Of a DNA stretch of 64,000 nucleotides, positions 22,413 through 34,110 are shown one piece after another (within the stretch, counting starts at the first letter, position 1; every line of letters starts with the position of its first letter). The stretch is from Triatoma infestans. Lineage: Eukaryota > Arthropoda > Insecta > Hemiptera > Reduviidae. The notes under the pieces were generated by a model. It ran no database searches. It saw nothing but the letters and a program-made list of their open reading frames with translations, and had not been told where the DNA came from. The DNA is taken from the NCBI GenBank assembly GCA_011037195.1, contig JAAEAF010000112.1, positions 332,030-396,029 of the forward strand, read 5' to 3'. The translations under genes were made by a program, and so were the position numbers.

Positions 22413-23262
22413 CTTATAGCGGCGCAACAGCCCATAAAGCCTAACTGGGCGGTCGCTCTCGCCCTATATGTGCATACCACCGGGCCTCACGCCAGATGTC
22501 TCTCGTCGTCCCGCAGTCGACTCATCTGATTGAACCTCGTCCAGTTCGTGTGGGAGCCCTGCAACACACGGTAACTATCCCACTTAGAGTCCCCGGGGGG
22601 ATCCCAAATGAGATAAATTCCGCGTGTGACCGCGGAGACCAAAATCCACGCCAGGAGAGAGTCGCGGAAGTAAATTCCACGCTCCTGGTGGAGAGTCCGA
22701 ACCTGGTTGCGATAGCCTCTACCAGATGGCCTCTACCGAGTTGTCAGCGTAATACTTCTTTTTACTTTCATGTGATAGGTCTAGTGACCTAGCACCGCTG
22801 ACAACCTGGGTGTCCAACACCAGCGCGCCATCCCTGCCTTTTGCAATGATGTCGGGTTGCGGAGGCCGTCAGACGTCTGCACACTTGGCTCTTGCTCCAC
22901 CTGCCACCCTTTCGAGCGCAGGCTAGCGGCCAATATGTTGCATACAGCGTTGTGACGTAGTATCCGACCCCCATGGGTCCGAAAACAACGCTGTATGACG
23001 TGCGCAGCAGTCTCTTCCTCCGCACATTTCGCTCTGCAATGAACAAGCACCGAATCTCTACGTATACCTCTGGAAGTCCTGATCCTACTTGGCAGGCAGT
23101 TAATATGGACGTTATGTGTAAGGCGCTACCAACTAACTGTAGCTTCTCACTTTTTCTCACGATCTACACCGATTTTGCCCTCAATGGAACTGAATCCTGA
23201 ATTCTCACACTAAAGGCGAATGCGCTAGCCAATTGATCAATTCGTGAGGAATATATTTTCAT
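22413..23262 (-). mobile_element. tRNA-like head fused to an R2-type LINE 3' fragment
   Basis: On the minus strand it begins with a family C SINE head (23150-23262; ggctagcgcattcgcctttagtg...gaattcaggattc, gagaagctacag), passes straight into coding sequence and ends gggctgttgcgccgctataag plus a T-run. The coding part has NCLPSRIRTSRGI, a zinc-finger array (CRAKCAEEETAAHVIQRC), and after one frameshift NPDIIAKGRDGALVLDTQVVSG. This last part matches the PD...D centre of the restriction-like endonuclease of R2, R4 and NeSL LINEs. The reverse transcriptase is absent. It shares its 3' end with family C SINEs. Confidence 0.75.
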
Positions 23263-23299
23263 AACGTCCTAACATAAATACTGAGATAGTGAAAATACA

Positions 23300-24165
23300 T
23301 GAATCCAAGACATGTATACTGAAATGATTATTCTGAAGAGGGCGCCCGCCCATAACAACGAACAAACTTTCATAACATTAAATTTAAACTTTAACTTCAC
23401 AGATTCTTTAGAGACTCGTAAAATGATTTTTTCTGTTAAAACTTTCAAATAAAAGTAATATGATTTTATCTGTGCAGTTAAATATTCTTAGTTTAAAGTA
23501 AATCTTATTTCGAGAATATTCAAATACCAATTCGTAACATTAGGTTAATCGATTTTCTTAAAAATTTAGTGCTTTTTAACAATGCTTTTAATATAACTTA
23601 ATATTATAAAGTGGTACTTCAGAAGAAGTACTATGAATCTTTATTGATTCCGATATCATTACACAGAAATTGTACGAATTTTAAAAAAGGGTTGGAGCAG
23701 CCGTTTTCACGAAAATCTGAAATAAGCCATACAGTAAGGTCACACTTTCGATTGATGGATTTTGACTGAAATATTATTTCACACTCGTCACATGCTTTCT
23801 TTTTCGCACTAAAGGACCTCAAAACATTTCCGGTGAAAACTCAATTTCAAAAATTACCTACAATCGTAACACTTCCTCTAATAAGGTAAGGAAAAGTAAA
23901 AAAACAAAAGAAATCTATCATTGGCGCAACTGTCAGACGGCGAATTATAATGGAGATGATAACCACGGCACAGTTTCCATCGCGTTTTAGTTCTGACCTT
24001 CACTATCGAGGTTCGCTGTTGGTAATGTCCCAAAATTTTCTCACAATGCTGGGTCACCACAGTCTTACTTTTTCATGGGAAGCGAACCTTGAATTATCTT
24101 TAGCGAGTTTGGTAGCCACTAGCTATTAAACCAACGCGCGAGGGCAGTAAAAGAAACTAAAAATT
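23300..24165. repeat. M-repeat fragment in spacer DNA
   Basis: About 23610-23900 is a minus-strand, diverged M-repeat end: aagtggtacttc, ccggtgaaaactcaatttcaaaaatt, aatcgtaacacttcctctaataagg. The rest was not recognised. Confidence 0.5.
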
Positions 24166-24170
24166 CATTT

Positions 24171-24610
24171 AATGGGAACCTTGCCATTATTTGCATAATA
24201 ACCCTGCCAGATAATTGCATGCAGTTATCTGGGAAGTAGCGACCCCACGGGTTACCACAGCTCCGTATTCCATGCACTTCGACATAACAGTACACAATAC
24301 ACTTAAACTACATACACTCTACTCTTTACAGATAAGGTCAAACACAGTACACAAACTAGGGTCTCCGTCTCTAGTTAACTGGCTTAAGCCAAGGGAGAAG
24401 GAAGGAATTAGCTCAGTGGTAGCGCTGGACCAGCAACGCGAGTCCCCGAGTACGAATCCAGCATGCTGCCCTTAGATTTTCTCTTCTTAGGAGCCTTTAC
24501 AGCTCACTGTCCGGTGATGGGCAGTGTTATCTGTGCCAGTGAGAAGGCTCCAGGGGCACAATAGACTTCCAAGTCGCAATGCAATAATCCCCTATAACAA
24601 TGGGAATCTT
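24171..24610 (+). mobile_element. Composite family A SINE, long form
   Basis: The flanks aatgggaacctt (24171-24182) and aatgggaatctt (24599-24610) differ at one base and look like a 12-bp target duplication. The inner 416 bp has the 5' block (gcagttatctgggaagtagcgaccccacgggttacc...aaactagggtctccgtc), then tagctcagtggtagcgctgg and box B gagtacgaatccagc, the body and ...gcaataatcccctataac. The order matches 4418-4867 in reverse. Confidence 0.8.
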
Positions 24611-24687
24611 ATGTGAAAACTTCATAGATCAAAATTGTTTGTGAAAATAAAAATTGGAAAAGTGACGATAATCAATAATCTTCACAA

Positions 24688-24780
24688 GCCCGCACAAGCC
24701 AACATCCCCATAACATACCTCTATCATTCTACTTTGGTCCCCTATTAACACCAAATGGCCAACAATACCCCCCTCCTTGA
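24688..24780 (+). repeat. 93-bp perfect direct repeat, copy 1
   Basis: This C-rich segment (gcccgcacaagccaacatcc...cccctccttga) is identical over 93 bp to 25735-25827. The two are separated by 954 bp. No TG...CA ends are present, so it is not a clear LTR pair. Confidence 0.8.
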
Positions 24781-25336
24781 AGCAACTTCCAGTGATTCAA
24801 CCTCTACATTCCAAGTTTTACTCCGATATAACCCTCTGTTTTTAATAGTAAAAAATGTGTATTATGGTCCTGATAAATCATGTCAGTCGATAGTTTTACA
24901 CTGTTTATTAAGATCATCGAAAATGAGCGAATGTTGGAAACCAGCCGGTAACAAGAAGAAGAAGATGCACGTTGCAACTTGAAATCTTAAGGGAGATGCC
25001 ACTACAAAAAAAAAGTCACTGATAACCCCGCTGTTGGTAATACAAAAATAAAAAGTTCTCGCTTCTTCCAAAAGGTTGATTTGATTTTCTACTTTTCTAA
25101 AGCAATTTATCTTAGTAGGCGTATTACCTAAATACAGTTAGTTATTAATGCAAATAACATAAAATAATTTTATCAAGTTGTAGAACAGTGCAAACAGGGG
25201 AAAATAAATACAACTTACTTACCGTGTTTGGAAAAATGGTAGCACTTGGTTTTGTAATGGAAGCGAGTTTAACAATATAGGTAGTACTGAGTAGGTAGGC
25301 ACCGCACAGTTGTACCGGAAGAATATAATGCTCCTC

Positions 25337-25359
25337 TGTGTGTGTGTGTGTGTGTGTGT
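25337..25359. repeat. (GT)n microsatellite
   Basis: An uninterrupted run of about eleven GT units. Confidence 0.9.
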
Positions 25360-25734
25360 ACAGTTTCACAGAGGTAGAGAAGTGGTGTACACCGAAGTAC
25401 TTTTATGTATTTGTGTATTTGTAAGGTTAGAGACAGAGAGAAAATTAGAACGAGAGGGAGAGATTTATATAACATGTAATTGAGGTTACAGAGATTCTAG
25501 GTTTTGCCTGGATAGTATGGAGAAGCAGGTTTGGTTGGAGAGGCTAGCTGCAGCACACAGTGGGGTGGCCCGTTGTTCTAAAATAATGAGTTGAGGGAAT
25601 AGTGTCCAAGGGTACAGACATGCAGACCACGTACCACCAACCCATCCTCCAGTCTCATATACAAACAAATACACACACACATACACACTTCTACATGTAT
25701 ATATATACACAACTATCTCTTATTTCCGTCGTCC

Positions 25735-25827
25735 GCCCGCACAAGCCAACATCCCCATAACATACCTCTATCATTCTACTTTGGTCCCCTATTAACACCA
25801 AATGGCCAACAATACCCCCCTCCTTGA
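25735..25827 (+). repeat. 93-bp perfect direct repeat, copy 2
   Basis: Identical to 24688-24780. The flanking bases on both sides differ from copy 1. Confidence 0.8.
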
Positions 25828-25829
25828 AT

Positions 25830-26475
25830 GTATATCTCAGAAACATTTTACACATACTTCCTTTATATTTTCTACCAAATACTATTCGAACTTAACATTC
25901 AAAAAAAATAAAAAAATTCTGATTTAATTTAAAAATTAAAATGTCTTATGTTCAATTAAGATAATGTTACAATAATTTTAATCGTTCATTATTTTTTTTA
26001 TTAAACCCACAATTGATCCTCAATTATTTTTAAGACCAATAGCATTTCGTATTGTAATCCTGAATTCACATTTTCGTTGTTAAACGTTTATCCACTTAAG
26101 TTAGCAAATTTTAGGATATCCTTGTTATTCGTTTAAACTATAATAGGGACTAATTAAAAGAACAGTATCTATAACCAGCTAACACTAGCGTTTTTCTTTG
26201 TTTCGTCAGATGATTTCTACACAAGAAGAACAAGAAACTTCAGGGATAAAAAATACATATTTCCCAGTGTTAAAGGCAAAACTTGAGTAATTCATTCTTT
26301 GTGTAAAGTTAGAAAAAAAAGTTCTTCTCGACATGTGTCCGAAAACGCTTTGTTACCGAATTAAACTCAAAAATATCTCAAAAGTCTTGTTGTTTTTTTA
26401 TTTTTTCACATGTTTCTTAAAAATAAATAACGAAATGAATGTTATAAAAAAAAAAATCTATATCTAATAATAATA
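25830..26475. other. No gene seen; AT-rich spacer
   Basis: Nothing recognised between the 93-bp repeat and the M repeat. Confidence 0.35.
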
Positions 26476-26477
26476 CG

Positions 26478-27476
26478 AAAAAATCTGATGTGAAACACTC
26501 ACACAACTTTCTCTTACTACAGTTCACTAAATTATAATTGACAAATTTTATAGTTTATGTAGCAAACTTAATGAAATTCGTCAAAAACTGAAAAAACTGT
26601 CCAGTAAAAGCGCACTTCCGGTTTACTAATTTTCTTGAAACTCGGAATTTTGGCCACATATTTATTTCCAATTAAGTTCGTTTGGATTATAGAATTGTAT
26701 AATCTATCATCCAATTATATTTTACCATTTATGATAGCACTTTAGAGAAAAAGCATAACTCCCCTCCCCTAAAAGCGCCCTTAAATGAATTTTCCCCGCG
26801 AAATGCTACAAATAAAAGTTGTAGATCGTGGTATGTGTAATTTATACGGGATGTTTCAAGAAAATCGCCGTAGCCATTTTTGAGAAAATTGCGAAAAAGT
26901 GAAGAAGTGGTAAAGTAAACGCACTTCCGGTTATCCGATTTTTTCAAATTTGGAATTTCAACAACATAATTAATTCTAATTAATATAATTCAGAAGACAG
27001 AATTGTCTAATAAACTGAAATAGCATTTTATATTAAAACATAACCCTACCCATCCCCCAGAGGTGCCCTTACATGAATTTTCCCGGAACAATGTTTCAAA
27101 TAAAAGTTGTAGATCTTTGTATATGTAGTTGATATACCAAATTTGAAGAAAATCTGTCGGAGCTATTTTTGAGAAATTTGCAAAAACGTAAAAAAAACAA
27201 CTAGTAAAGTGATACTTCCGGTGGAGGAATTTTGACAGATAAACGTACTGTCAGATCGCACGGTGATACCTAAACGGAGGAATATCAAGTTTCAACTTTC
27301 TACGGTTTTTCGTTTTTGAGCTATGCTGTTCACACAAAACACACACACACAGACCATTTGCTAAAAACCACTTTTTTGGACTCAGGGGATTTCAAAACGG
27401 ATATTTCCGGTGAAAACTCGATATCGAAAATTGGACACGATTACAATACTTCCTCTCACTAGGAGTAAGAGAATGT
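26478..27476 (-). repeat. M repeat, copy C
   Basis: Left end aaatctgatgtgaaacactcacac and aactttctcttactac; right end aggagtaagagaatgt. Three diverged monomers lie between. It is the most complete uninterrupted copy and gives the reference sequence for judging insertions in copies D, E and F. Confidence 0.85.
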
Positions 27477-27480
27477 AAAA

Positions 27481-29135
27481 ATCGCGGAAACTGAAAAAAA
27501 AGAAACTGTTCAGCAAAATGCACTCTTCCAGTTTACTAATTTCCTTGAAACTCGGAATTTTGGCCATCTATTTATTTCTAATTAATTTTGTATAGATGGT
27601 AGTATTCTATAATCAACTAAGAGACATAACCTCACCCATCCCATTAAACCACTTAAATGATTTTACCCGGAGAAATGTTACAAATAAAAATTATAGCTCT
27701 TTATATTATTTATAGTTCACATAATTAGTTTAAACAAAAATCGTTGAAGCCATTCTAGAGAAAATAGCAGAAAACTGAAAAATACTTTTCAGTAAAAAAT
27801 GTACTTTTACCTCCAGTTATCCGATTTTCTGCAAACCCAAAATTTCAACGACATATTTAATAATTCATATTATTTAGGTCACAGAATAGTACGAGGCATG
27901 TCCAGTAAGTAAGTGTACTGAATTTTTGTAGGTTACAAGAATTTTTATTTGAACAAAAAAATTACCTGGTTACATTAGTACATATGTAAGCTATTTTTCG
28001 ACATAGTCACCATTCCTCTCAATGCAGGTGGTGAACCGGGGTATTAATTTTTTGATGCCTTCCTCGAAGTAGTTTCCCGCCAACCCCTTCGTCCACTTCT
28101 CCACCTCCCCTTCATCTCCTCGTCGGTTGAAAACCTTTTTCCACCCATGTGAAGCTTCAGGGAGGTAAAGAGATAGTAATCTGAAGGTGCTAGGTCAGGG
28201 GAATGCGCGGGAGGGTTCAGGACATCCCATTTAAACGAGGCAACCAGTTCGGGGCCTCCACTCGATTCAACTTGTGTTGGTCTGTCAGCTGTTTTGGGAC
28301 CCACCACGCGGACAGTTTCCGATATACGAGGGTTTCTGTGATGGTTTCGTGTAGCAGAGATCTGGAGATTTGCGGAAACATTGCAGAAAGTTCATCCACA
28401 GTCAATCTGCGACCGTCACGAAGCGCATTTTCGATTTTTTCAGCGATTGAAGGTCTTCCGCTTCTCTGATCATCATGCACATTTTAAACTCGCGACACCA
28501 CTTGAACACACTCGTACGATTCATAGATTTATCACCATATGCAGTTTTTACCTCATTATAAACCTCAACCGGAGTTTTTCCCTTACAAACAAGATAACGG
28601 ATGATGCCGCGTATTTCACACTTGGCGGGAGATTGGATTGATATTTTTCACGAAACATATTGTCGCTTCGACAGTTCTCAACGTACTTACCTCAAACCGG
28701 TCTCGTTGCGGAGGGGAGGAATCAGGCTATACGACAGTGTAGCCAACATGTCGAACACAAAATCCCTCCGGCCGTGAGAGCCTCAGTACACTTACTTACT
28801 GGACATGCCTCGTATAATAAACTGAAATATCACTTTATAAGAAAACATTTCCCTACCCTATCTTCAAAGCTGCCTTAAATGAATTTCCCGGGAGAAATGT
28901 TGCAAATATAAGTTGTAGCACTTTGTATTTGTAGGTTATATTTTAAGAAAATTGTAGTTTAAATTAAGAAAATCGCTGGAGCCATTTTGGATAATACATC
29001 GCCAAACAATGAAAAAAAAAACATTCATTAAAGTTGTATTTCCGGTATCACAGAATGGTGATTTACTGAATGGTTTTTACAACACTGACAGAAAGCTTAC
29101 TGTCGGATCTCACGGTGATACCTAAAATTCTTAAA
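27481..29135 (-). repeat. M repeat, copy D, interrupted by mariner
   Basis: It follows copy C directly in the same orientation but lacks its own left terminus. Monomer sequence runs 27481-27889, is broken by the mariner element, and resumes at 28815 to about 29135 (ctgtcggatctcacggtgatacc). Removing the insertion leaves cagaatag-ta-taataaactg, which aligns base for base in length with cagaattgtctaataaactg in other copies. Confidence 0.75.
27892..28812 (-). mobile_element. Internally deleted mariner element with perfect 30-bp inverted repeats
   Basis: The 30-bp ends (27892-27921 and 28783-28812) are perfect inverted copies and are flanked by TA on both sides, the mariner target duplication. 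The element is 921 bp. On the minus strand, with frame shifts, it encodes the DNA-binding half (CEIRGIIRYLVCKGKTPVEVYNEV, MNRTSVFKWCREFK, then HDDQRSGRPS) and a C-terminal piece with HSPDLAPSDYYLF, which holds the second catalytic Asp region. The segment with the first Asp (GDETW region) and its neighbours is missing, about 370 bp short of a 1.3-kb mariner. It cannot make active transposase but could be mobilised in trans. Confidence 0.92.
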
Positions 29136-29139
29136 TGTA

Positions 29140-30350
29140 TGTAATTTGAAAAAGGAACTAAGGTTTTAATAAATATTTCTAATTTGAAAGAAAACTGGCA
29201 ATTATATTTAATCGCAGCAAGAGGGAGAATCGTGTGACTCTTTCATTCTGTTTTCACAGAGATGTTATTTATTTCTTTTCAGGCAGAATCAAATTTCTTT
29301 TAAATGTTTTTGTAGCCTTTGTATAAAAAACAATGTCACTTTTAAACTACTGGAATTTTAATAATTAAAATCGTTTTATGTTAGCAATTTTTTAAATCCA
29401 AATGCAATAGCAAAATTATTAATCTGGCATAAACGACTTCATTCAATCAGTAGATGTTTATGGATGAGGAAAGCGATTGTTAAGGATACTACAGTCAAGG
29501 GGCTTTACTTGTCTCGAATGTCTGGCAGGTTCAGAAGTGATTAATCGAATTGTTGTACACAGTTTGGGCAAAGTACAGACAGACAGCACAGTGCGTATTA
29601 GTGTTGTAATACGTTTAGTTAGGTTCTCTTACTACCTTATGTGTTCATCCGATTCTCGTAGATTCTCAATGAATCTAGTGTTTTCCTAATTGCCGTATCG
29701 CCTGACTTATTAAAATAGAAAAAACTAATAATAGGAAAAGATTTGCGTTTATACTTATTTATTATTAATTAGAAAAACTTCAAAAGAATATTGAAGAAAC
29801 CAATGACGACAGTCAAACAGTACAAACGGTAATGATGATTTTTCAAACAACTGAATATTTTATTAATAAAAGTATCAACTCTAGTTCCATTTTTGTTGCT
29901 TAAACAAGAAATATATTATTAGTAATCAACTTGTGATATGAAATAATTTTCATCAGATTTCGTTTCTTTTATACAATACATTTCTTGATATATAATGAAT
30001 GGATAAAAAACAAAAAATCTGTACTATTATATAATGTGTGGAACCTACAATAAATTGAAATGAAATTAAAGGGTTCTAAATACTAAACTATTCCCACAAC
30101 AACTCTAAAATTAATATTGTATGTACCCAAATATCAACTCAATATCGCTGAGCTATTATCGATAAAGTTGCAGAAAATTGCAAAAAGATTCAGTTTCGTT
30201 TAGTTAACTAGAACTGAAAGAATGAATTCTGAATAAATAAAAAAATTTTTTTTTTTACAATTTAAAAAGAAAAATCCATTTAAAAATATGCAAAATCATG
30301 TCTTTTTATGACAAAAACGCGGCTTGTAGTTAGCAGATATTGAAATATGG
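29140..30350. other. No gene seen
   Basis: AT-rich DNA. A frame at 29477-29689 has no recognisable motif. No repeat-family match was found. Confidence 0.35.
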
Positions 30351-30358
30351 TGTGAAAT

Positions 30359-30690
30359 TTAATGCAGTGGAAAAGGCTTCAAATTTCCGTAAATTCTCTG
30401 TTGTACTGTGGTTGTCCTCCCCCCCCCCGGGGTAGAAGTGAGGTTTGCAGCCTTGAAAAGATACTCTGTGAAGAACAGCGGACGCTGGAAAGAGAGTAAG
30501 CTAAAAGCGTTGAATAAAGAAGAGATCAAGGAAGTGGTTACAAGATAGGTAGAATTGCGAAGGAGATACGTCATTGTATCGGCGAAGGTTTCGAGGAAGG
30601 CAACGGTTGATATTGTCTGAGGATTGCGGTCGATTCCCGTCGACGAGAGAACCATATAGTAATGTGGGTGATTGAGTGAGCATGTATTAA
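30359..30690 (-). other. GC-richer stretch with a 98-codon frame of unknown nature
   Basis: A minus-strand frame from an ATG at 30655 to 30359 runs through DNA less AT-rich than its surroundings. It contains a C-run (30419-30428) and no recognised motif. It may be an old exon or repeat; codon content is not clearly protein-like. I do not assign a function. Confidence 0.2.
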
Positions 30691-30696
30691 TGCATC

Positions 30697-31413
30697 GTTT
30701 AAAATCACCCTAGAAATGTAAAATTGACTCAAGTCAATTTTTTGAATAACGAAATCAAAAATATCAACTTAAAAAAAATGTGATATGAAACACTGACAAG
30801 ATTTTCTCTTACTCCAATTTACATAATAGGTGGTTACATAGTCTCTATTTTATCAAACTCTAATATATATATAACGTTTCTTCTTATTATAATTTATTTC
30901 ATTAATTGCACTAATAATCAGTTCGATTCCTTCTTTTATGTTATGAGAAACTAGATTTTGATTGAATTAGCTCATGCGTAGATTTCCATCTTTATAGTAC
31001 TCTTTACGTACTTTGTAGAATGCGCCATTACATAAAATTGATGTAATATAAAGATAAAAACTCCACGTCCAAGAAAAGTTTTTTAACTAAATAATATGAA
31101 TTTCTTGGAGAAATTTTTGTGGGTGTTTAACATCAATTTTATTTTGTTCCATCAGTATAAACGGCCAAATACAAAATGGCGGTTCTTGCATTTCTACCTA
31201 ATACTCTTGCTCCCTTTTTCAACAATGGAATGAATTTTCTTTATGGCTCAAATTAATTATATAAAACAGTAAATAAAAAATAACTCATGTTTGACTTTTT
31301 TTTATAAAACAATTTTTGATGCGCAATTTGATCAAAAACCTAATGTGTTAAAATCACCCAAGAAATGTAAAATTGACTCAAGTCAAGTTTTTGAATAACG
31401 AAATCAAAAATAC
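30697..31413 (+). repeat. Pair of diverged direct repeats of about 68 bp, with an M-repeat end between
   Basis: Copies at about 30697-30765 and 31347-31413 share taaaatcaccc, agaaatgtaaaattgactcaag and tgaataacgaaatcaaaaata, with a few differences. Each contains the palindrome ttgactcaagtcaa. Directly after the first is an M-repeat end (gatatgaaacactgacaagattttctcttactcc). Confidence 0.6.
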
Positions 31414-31484
31414 CTACGAAGCATAAATTAGTAAAAAAAATGCTAATCATAGAAATAATTAGCTATAAATAATTAACCAATCAC

Positions 31485-31640
31485 ACTGTAGAAGTGAAGG
31501 TGTGAAAGTCGGCGTATGTTAGGCCAATCTGAAATTCAGAATTATCATGCAGACCACGCTCACATTCAGAGGGCGCTACTTTCCAAATAACTTCATGCAA
31601 CATATACCCCTTGCGGGCATACTGACAGTTTGAGGAAGTA
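31485..31640 (-). repeat. Fragment of the family A SINE 5' block
   Basis: On the minus strand, tatgcccgcaaggggtatatgttgcatgaag and gaaagtagcg match the 5' block of the long-form SINE. No tRNA-like segment follows. The frame here is incidental. Confidence 0.55.
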
Positions 31641-31644
31641 AAAA

Positions 31645-33280
31645 TATGATACGGTGCAAATTTTTGCAGTAATACTAAGAGAAAATTTGGATCTTGCTCT
31701 TCTTTTAAATTGCTGTATATCAAATGTAATCTCTAAATAAACTCTGAAATAATGATATTTAATCGTTTGAGCGTTTATAATTAATTTACAATTTAAATGA
31801 ACGACTTTCATAGTATAATAATCAGTTTAAATTTATTTTTAAATATGTTGAAAATTAACCTAGAAAATACTAAAACAAATCAAGAAAAGTCGGGAAAAAA
31901 TACCCTGTTTTATCACTCCAGAAAGGGTACCTATACACTTACCACTCACACAGCTCCACGCGTGTAACAGATCACTGGTCTTGGGGTCTTTGGAAAGGAT
32001 TACCTGGTATTATGTGGAATGAAAAAAAGACATTCTAGAAAATTAGTAGACAGGATAAAGATTTAAGGAATACTTTTATCGTGTCTTTGCAACTTTTCTT
32101 TCATATGGTAATTAAAGAGCTGAATGGGGACATAGAGGAAATTGTTGAATATACGCAATGTTCCTAAAAAATAATGCCATAAACAATTAATTAAATGAAT
32201 GGGTATAATTCTAGATATATTTTAAAGAATAATTATATAATTGGATTTATAAATTTTCTTTTAACCACAGCAATCGATTAATAGATAAAAGCCGCTAAGA
32301 AGATAAAATCTGCAACTTTTTAAGATTATTCACTAAGTAAAATTCACTTAGTGTTTGCAAAAATATTGCACAATTTGTGCGCGAAAAAGAAATTTATGCA
32401 GCTAATAAAAAAAGAAAATAGGAAGGACCAATAAACCTGTTTGATGGAAGAAGAAGAAGAAGTAGGACTCATCATATCCCTTGAGAATGTCGCCTCATTT
32501 GACGAATAAAATGAGCTAAGGCTTTCTAGTGGTGGAGGTGGTGGTATGCTGCTGGGGAAGTCTTGACGTTAAATCCCATACCAGCTATCCTGCACCATCG
32601 TAAGGCCTGTACCATGCCCTCTCTACGTTTCCTGTATTTGCTTAATACTCGCTACGGGACTCCTCTACTATCATTACGTAAATATAACATAGTTAGAACA
32701 AAGATATATAGTCTGTTTAACGCAAGAAACTGTATAGTTAATAAACTCCTCTATTCACTAACTTAGAGACGGTTATATGCCCTTATTTTACACACTCATT
32801 GCGTCCATATAATTTTATATACAAAAAGTAATTAAGGATAAATTTTATATAATTTTTTTTTTTTTGCCCCTCCCCAACTAAATGGACTAGTTAAATCTCA
32901 GGAGAGAAACTTGCTAGTTAGTGTTTTCAAAAGCAATAAGCTGCAGAGCGGATGGGTAAAATATAGAGTGAGAGTAATTGTATATATGCCCAAGTTTTCC
33001 CCTTTATTTACAGAAAGGTAGGCAGGCGGTATGTAGATGGGGAATTCAACCCCTAATGTAAATATAATTTAATTTTTTTAATATGAATTATCAGGGGATA
33101 CATATTAAAAGAGTTAATGGCCTACCCATTAGAGGTTTCTCATTTTTTTTTCCCCCTTCATTCTTTTTTTTTTAAAGCAATATATACTAATTTGTTGTAG
33201 GCAGTATACAAACTATATTAAATTGTATAAATTAGTTATTAAATAGTTTTATTATAATTATTATTATTTTAATATAAGGC
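31645..33280. other. No gene seen
   Basis: AT-rich spacer with a (gaa)n patch at about 32449 and poly-T runs near 32850 and 33140. A 67-codon frame at 32563 has no recognised motif. Confidence 0.35.
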
Positions 33281-33284
33281 GCGT

Positions 33285-33850
33285 GTGATGGATTCCAGAA
33301 ATATATTTTATTTGGAAAATATCATTATTATAAGAATATTCTAACATTCGCTGGCAAAAAGGGTACATCCAGGTAGAAGATTACCGTTACAGAAGAGTTC
33401 ATAGAACTTGTTTAGCTTTGTCTTTTGCCTTTCTCAAAAGGGAGAATCTGAACTACGAAGAGAAAGCATTCTTTCAAGAGAGAGAATCTAAACTCTGCTT
33501 TAAAACAGTCTGAATTAGAGACAAACACCCAGAACACTTGTCTCAGAAATCGGTCTATTAGTATCAGTGCCAGATTATGTGTAAACTTTGAGTTAAATCA
33601 ATGTAGCTACTAAATATTCATTCAGTGCAATTATTAATTAATTCTAGAGTCACAATTATAATTATCTTGTAAATTTACTAATTTAAAATATAGTTAAATT
33701 ATTGATTTAAAAGTGGTTCTTATTCTCTATTTCTAATACTTCTAGCTTTATCTCAAACATACACACAAGCCCTTTACAAAAACGCTCACGCCACAAGCTA
33801 CTACAACTACACAAACAACACAACATCACACCAATACATTTCATTGGTGG
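33285..33850 (+). mobile_element. LTR-like repeat, copy 1
   Basis: A segment starting tgtgatggattcc and ending near acaacatcacaccaatacattt. Its right half (gcattctttcaaga, ccagaacacttg, tgccag, acaagccctttacaaaa, ctactac, catcacaccaata) is shared with 50240-50597. The end 'catcaca' mirrors the start 'tgtgatg'. An LTR is plausible, but no target duplication was confirmed. Confidence 0.45.
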
Positions 33851-33924
33851 AATGTCTTGATACTTTAATTTTTGATATTGTAAAATGGAGTTTGAAGTTT
33901 GATAAAAAAAACAAAAATTTCACC

Positions 33925-33955
33925 GACGTTTCAGCAAATTTATTGCCTGCTTCAG
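33925..33955 (-). ncRNA. Degenerate hammerhead-like motif
   Basis: On the minus strand: CTGAAGC (last core A changed to C), stem II agcaa/ttgct with a bulged g, GAAAC, GTC. The architecture is right but one invariant base is lost and stem I is weak. It may be a dead member of the same class. Confidence 0.35.
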
Positions 33956-34110
33956 AATAAAAACGAAGTTCTTAAAAAACTACAGTTTTACTCAAGATAT
34001 ATCATCACCAAATCAATATTGATATCACAAAGCTTAAAAGCTAGCAAAACTACAGTCTCCAAGAGCTTCAAGAAAAATAAATTTTTACCCTGAAGAAACT
34101 TAAAAAAAAC

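Noticed and set aside
22496..23200. Plus-strand frames across the R2-type fragment
   Set aside because: Shadows of the minus-strand coding sequence with the zinc array and PD...D motif.
25145..25710. Several frames rich in His-Thr or Val-Cys
   Set aside because: They are translations of (GT)n and (CA)n microsatellites.
24688..25827. 93-bp repeats as LTRs of a miniature retrotransposon
   Set aside because: No TG...CA ends, no primer-binding site and no target duplication visible.
30359..30655. 98-codon minus-strand frame as a host exon
   Set aside because: No motif or splice evidence; kept only as an unassigned GC-richer stretch.
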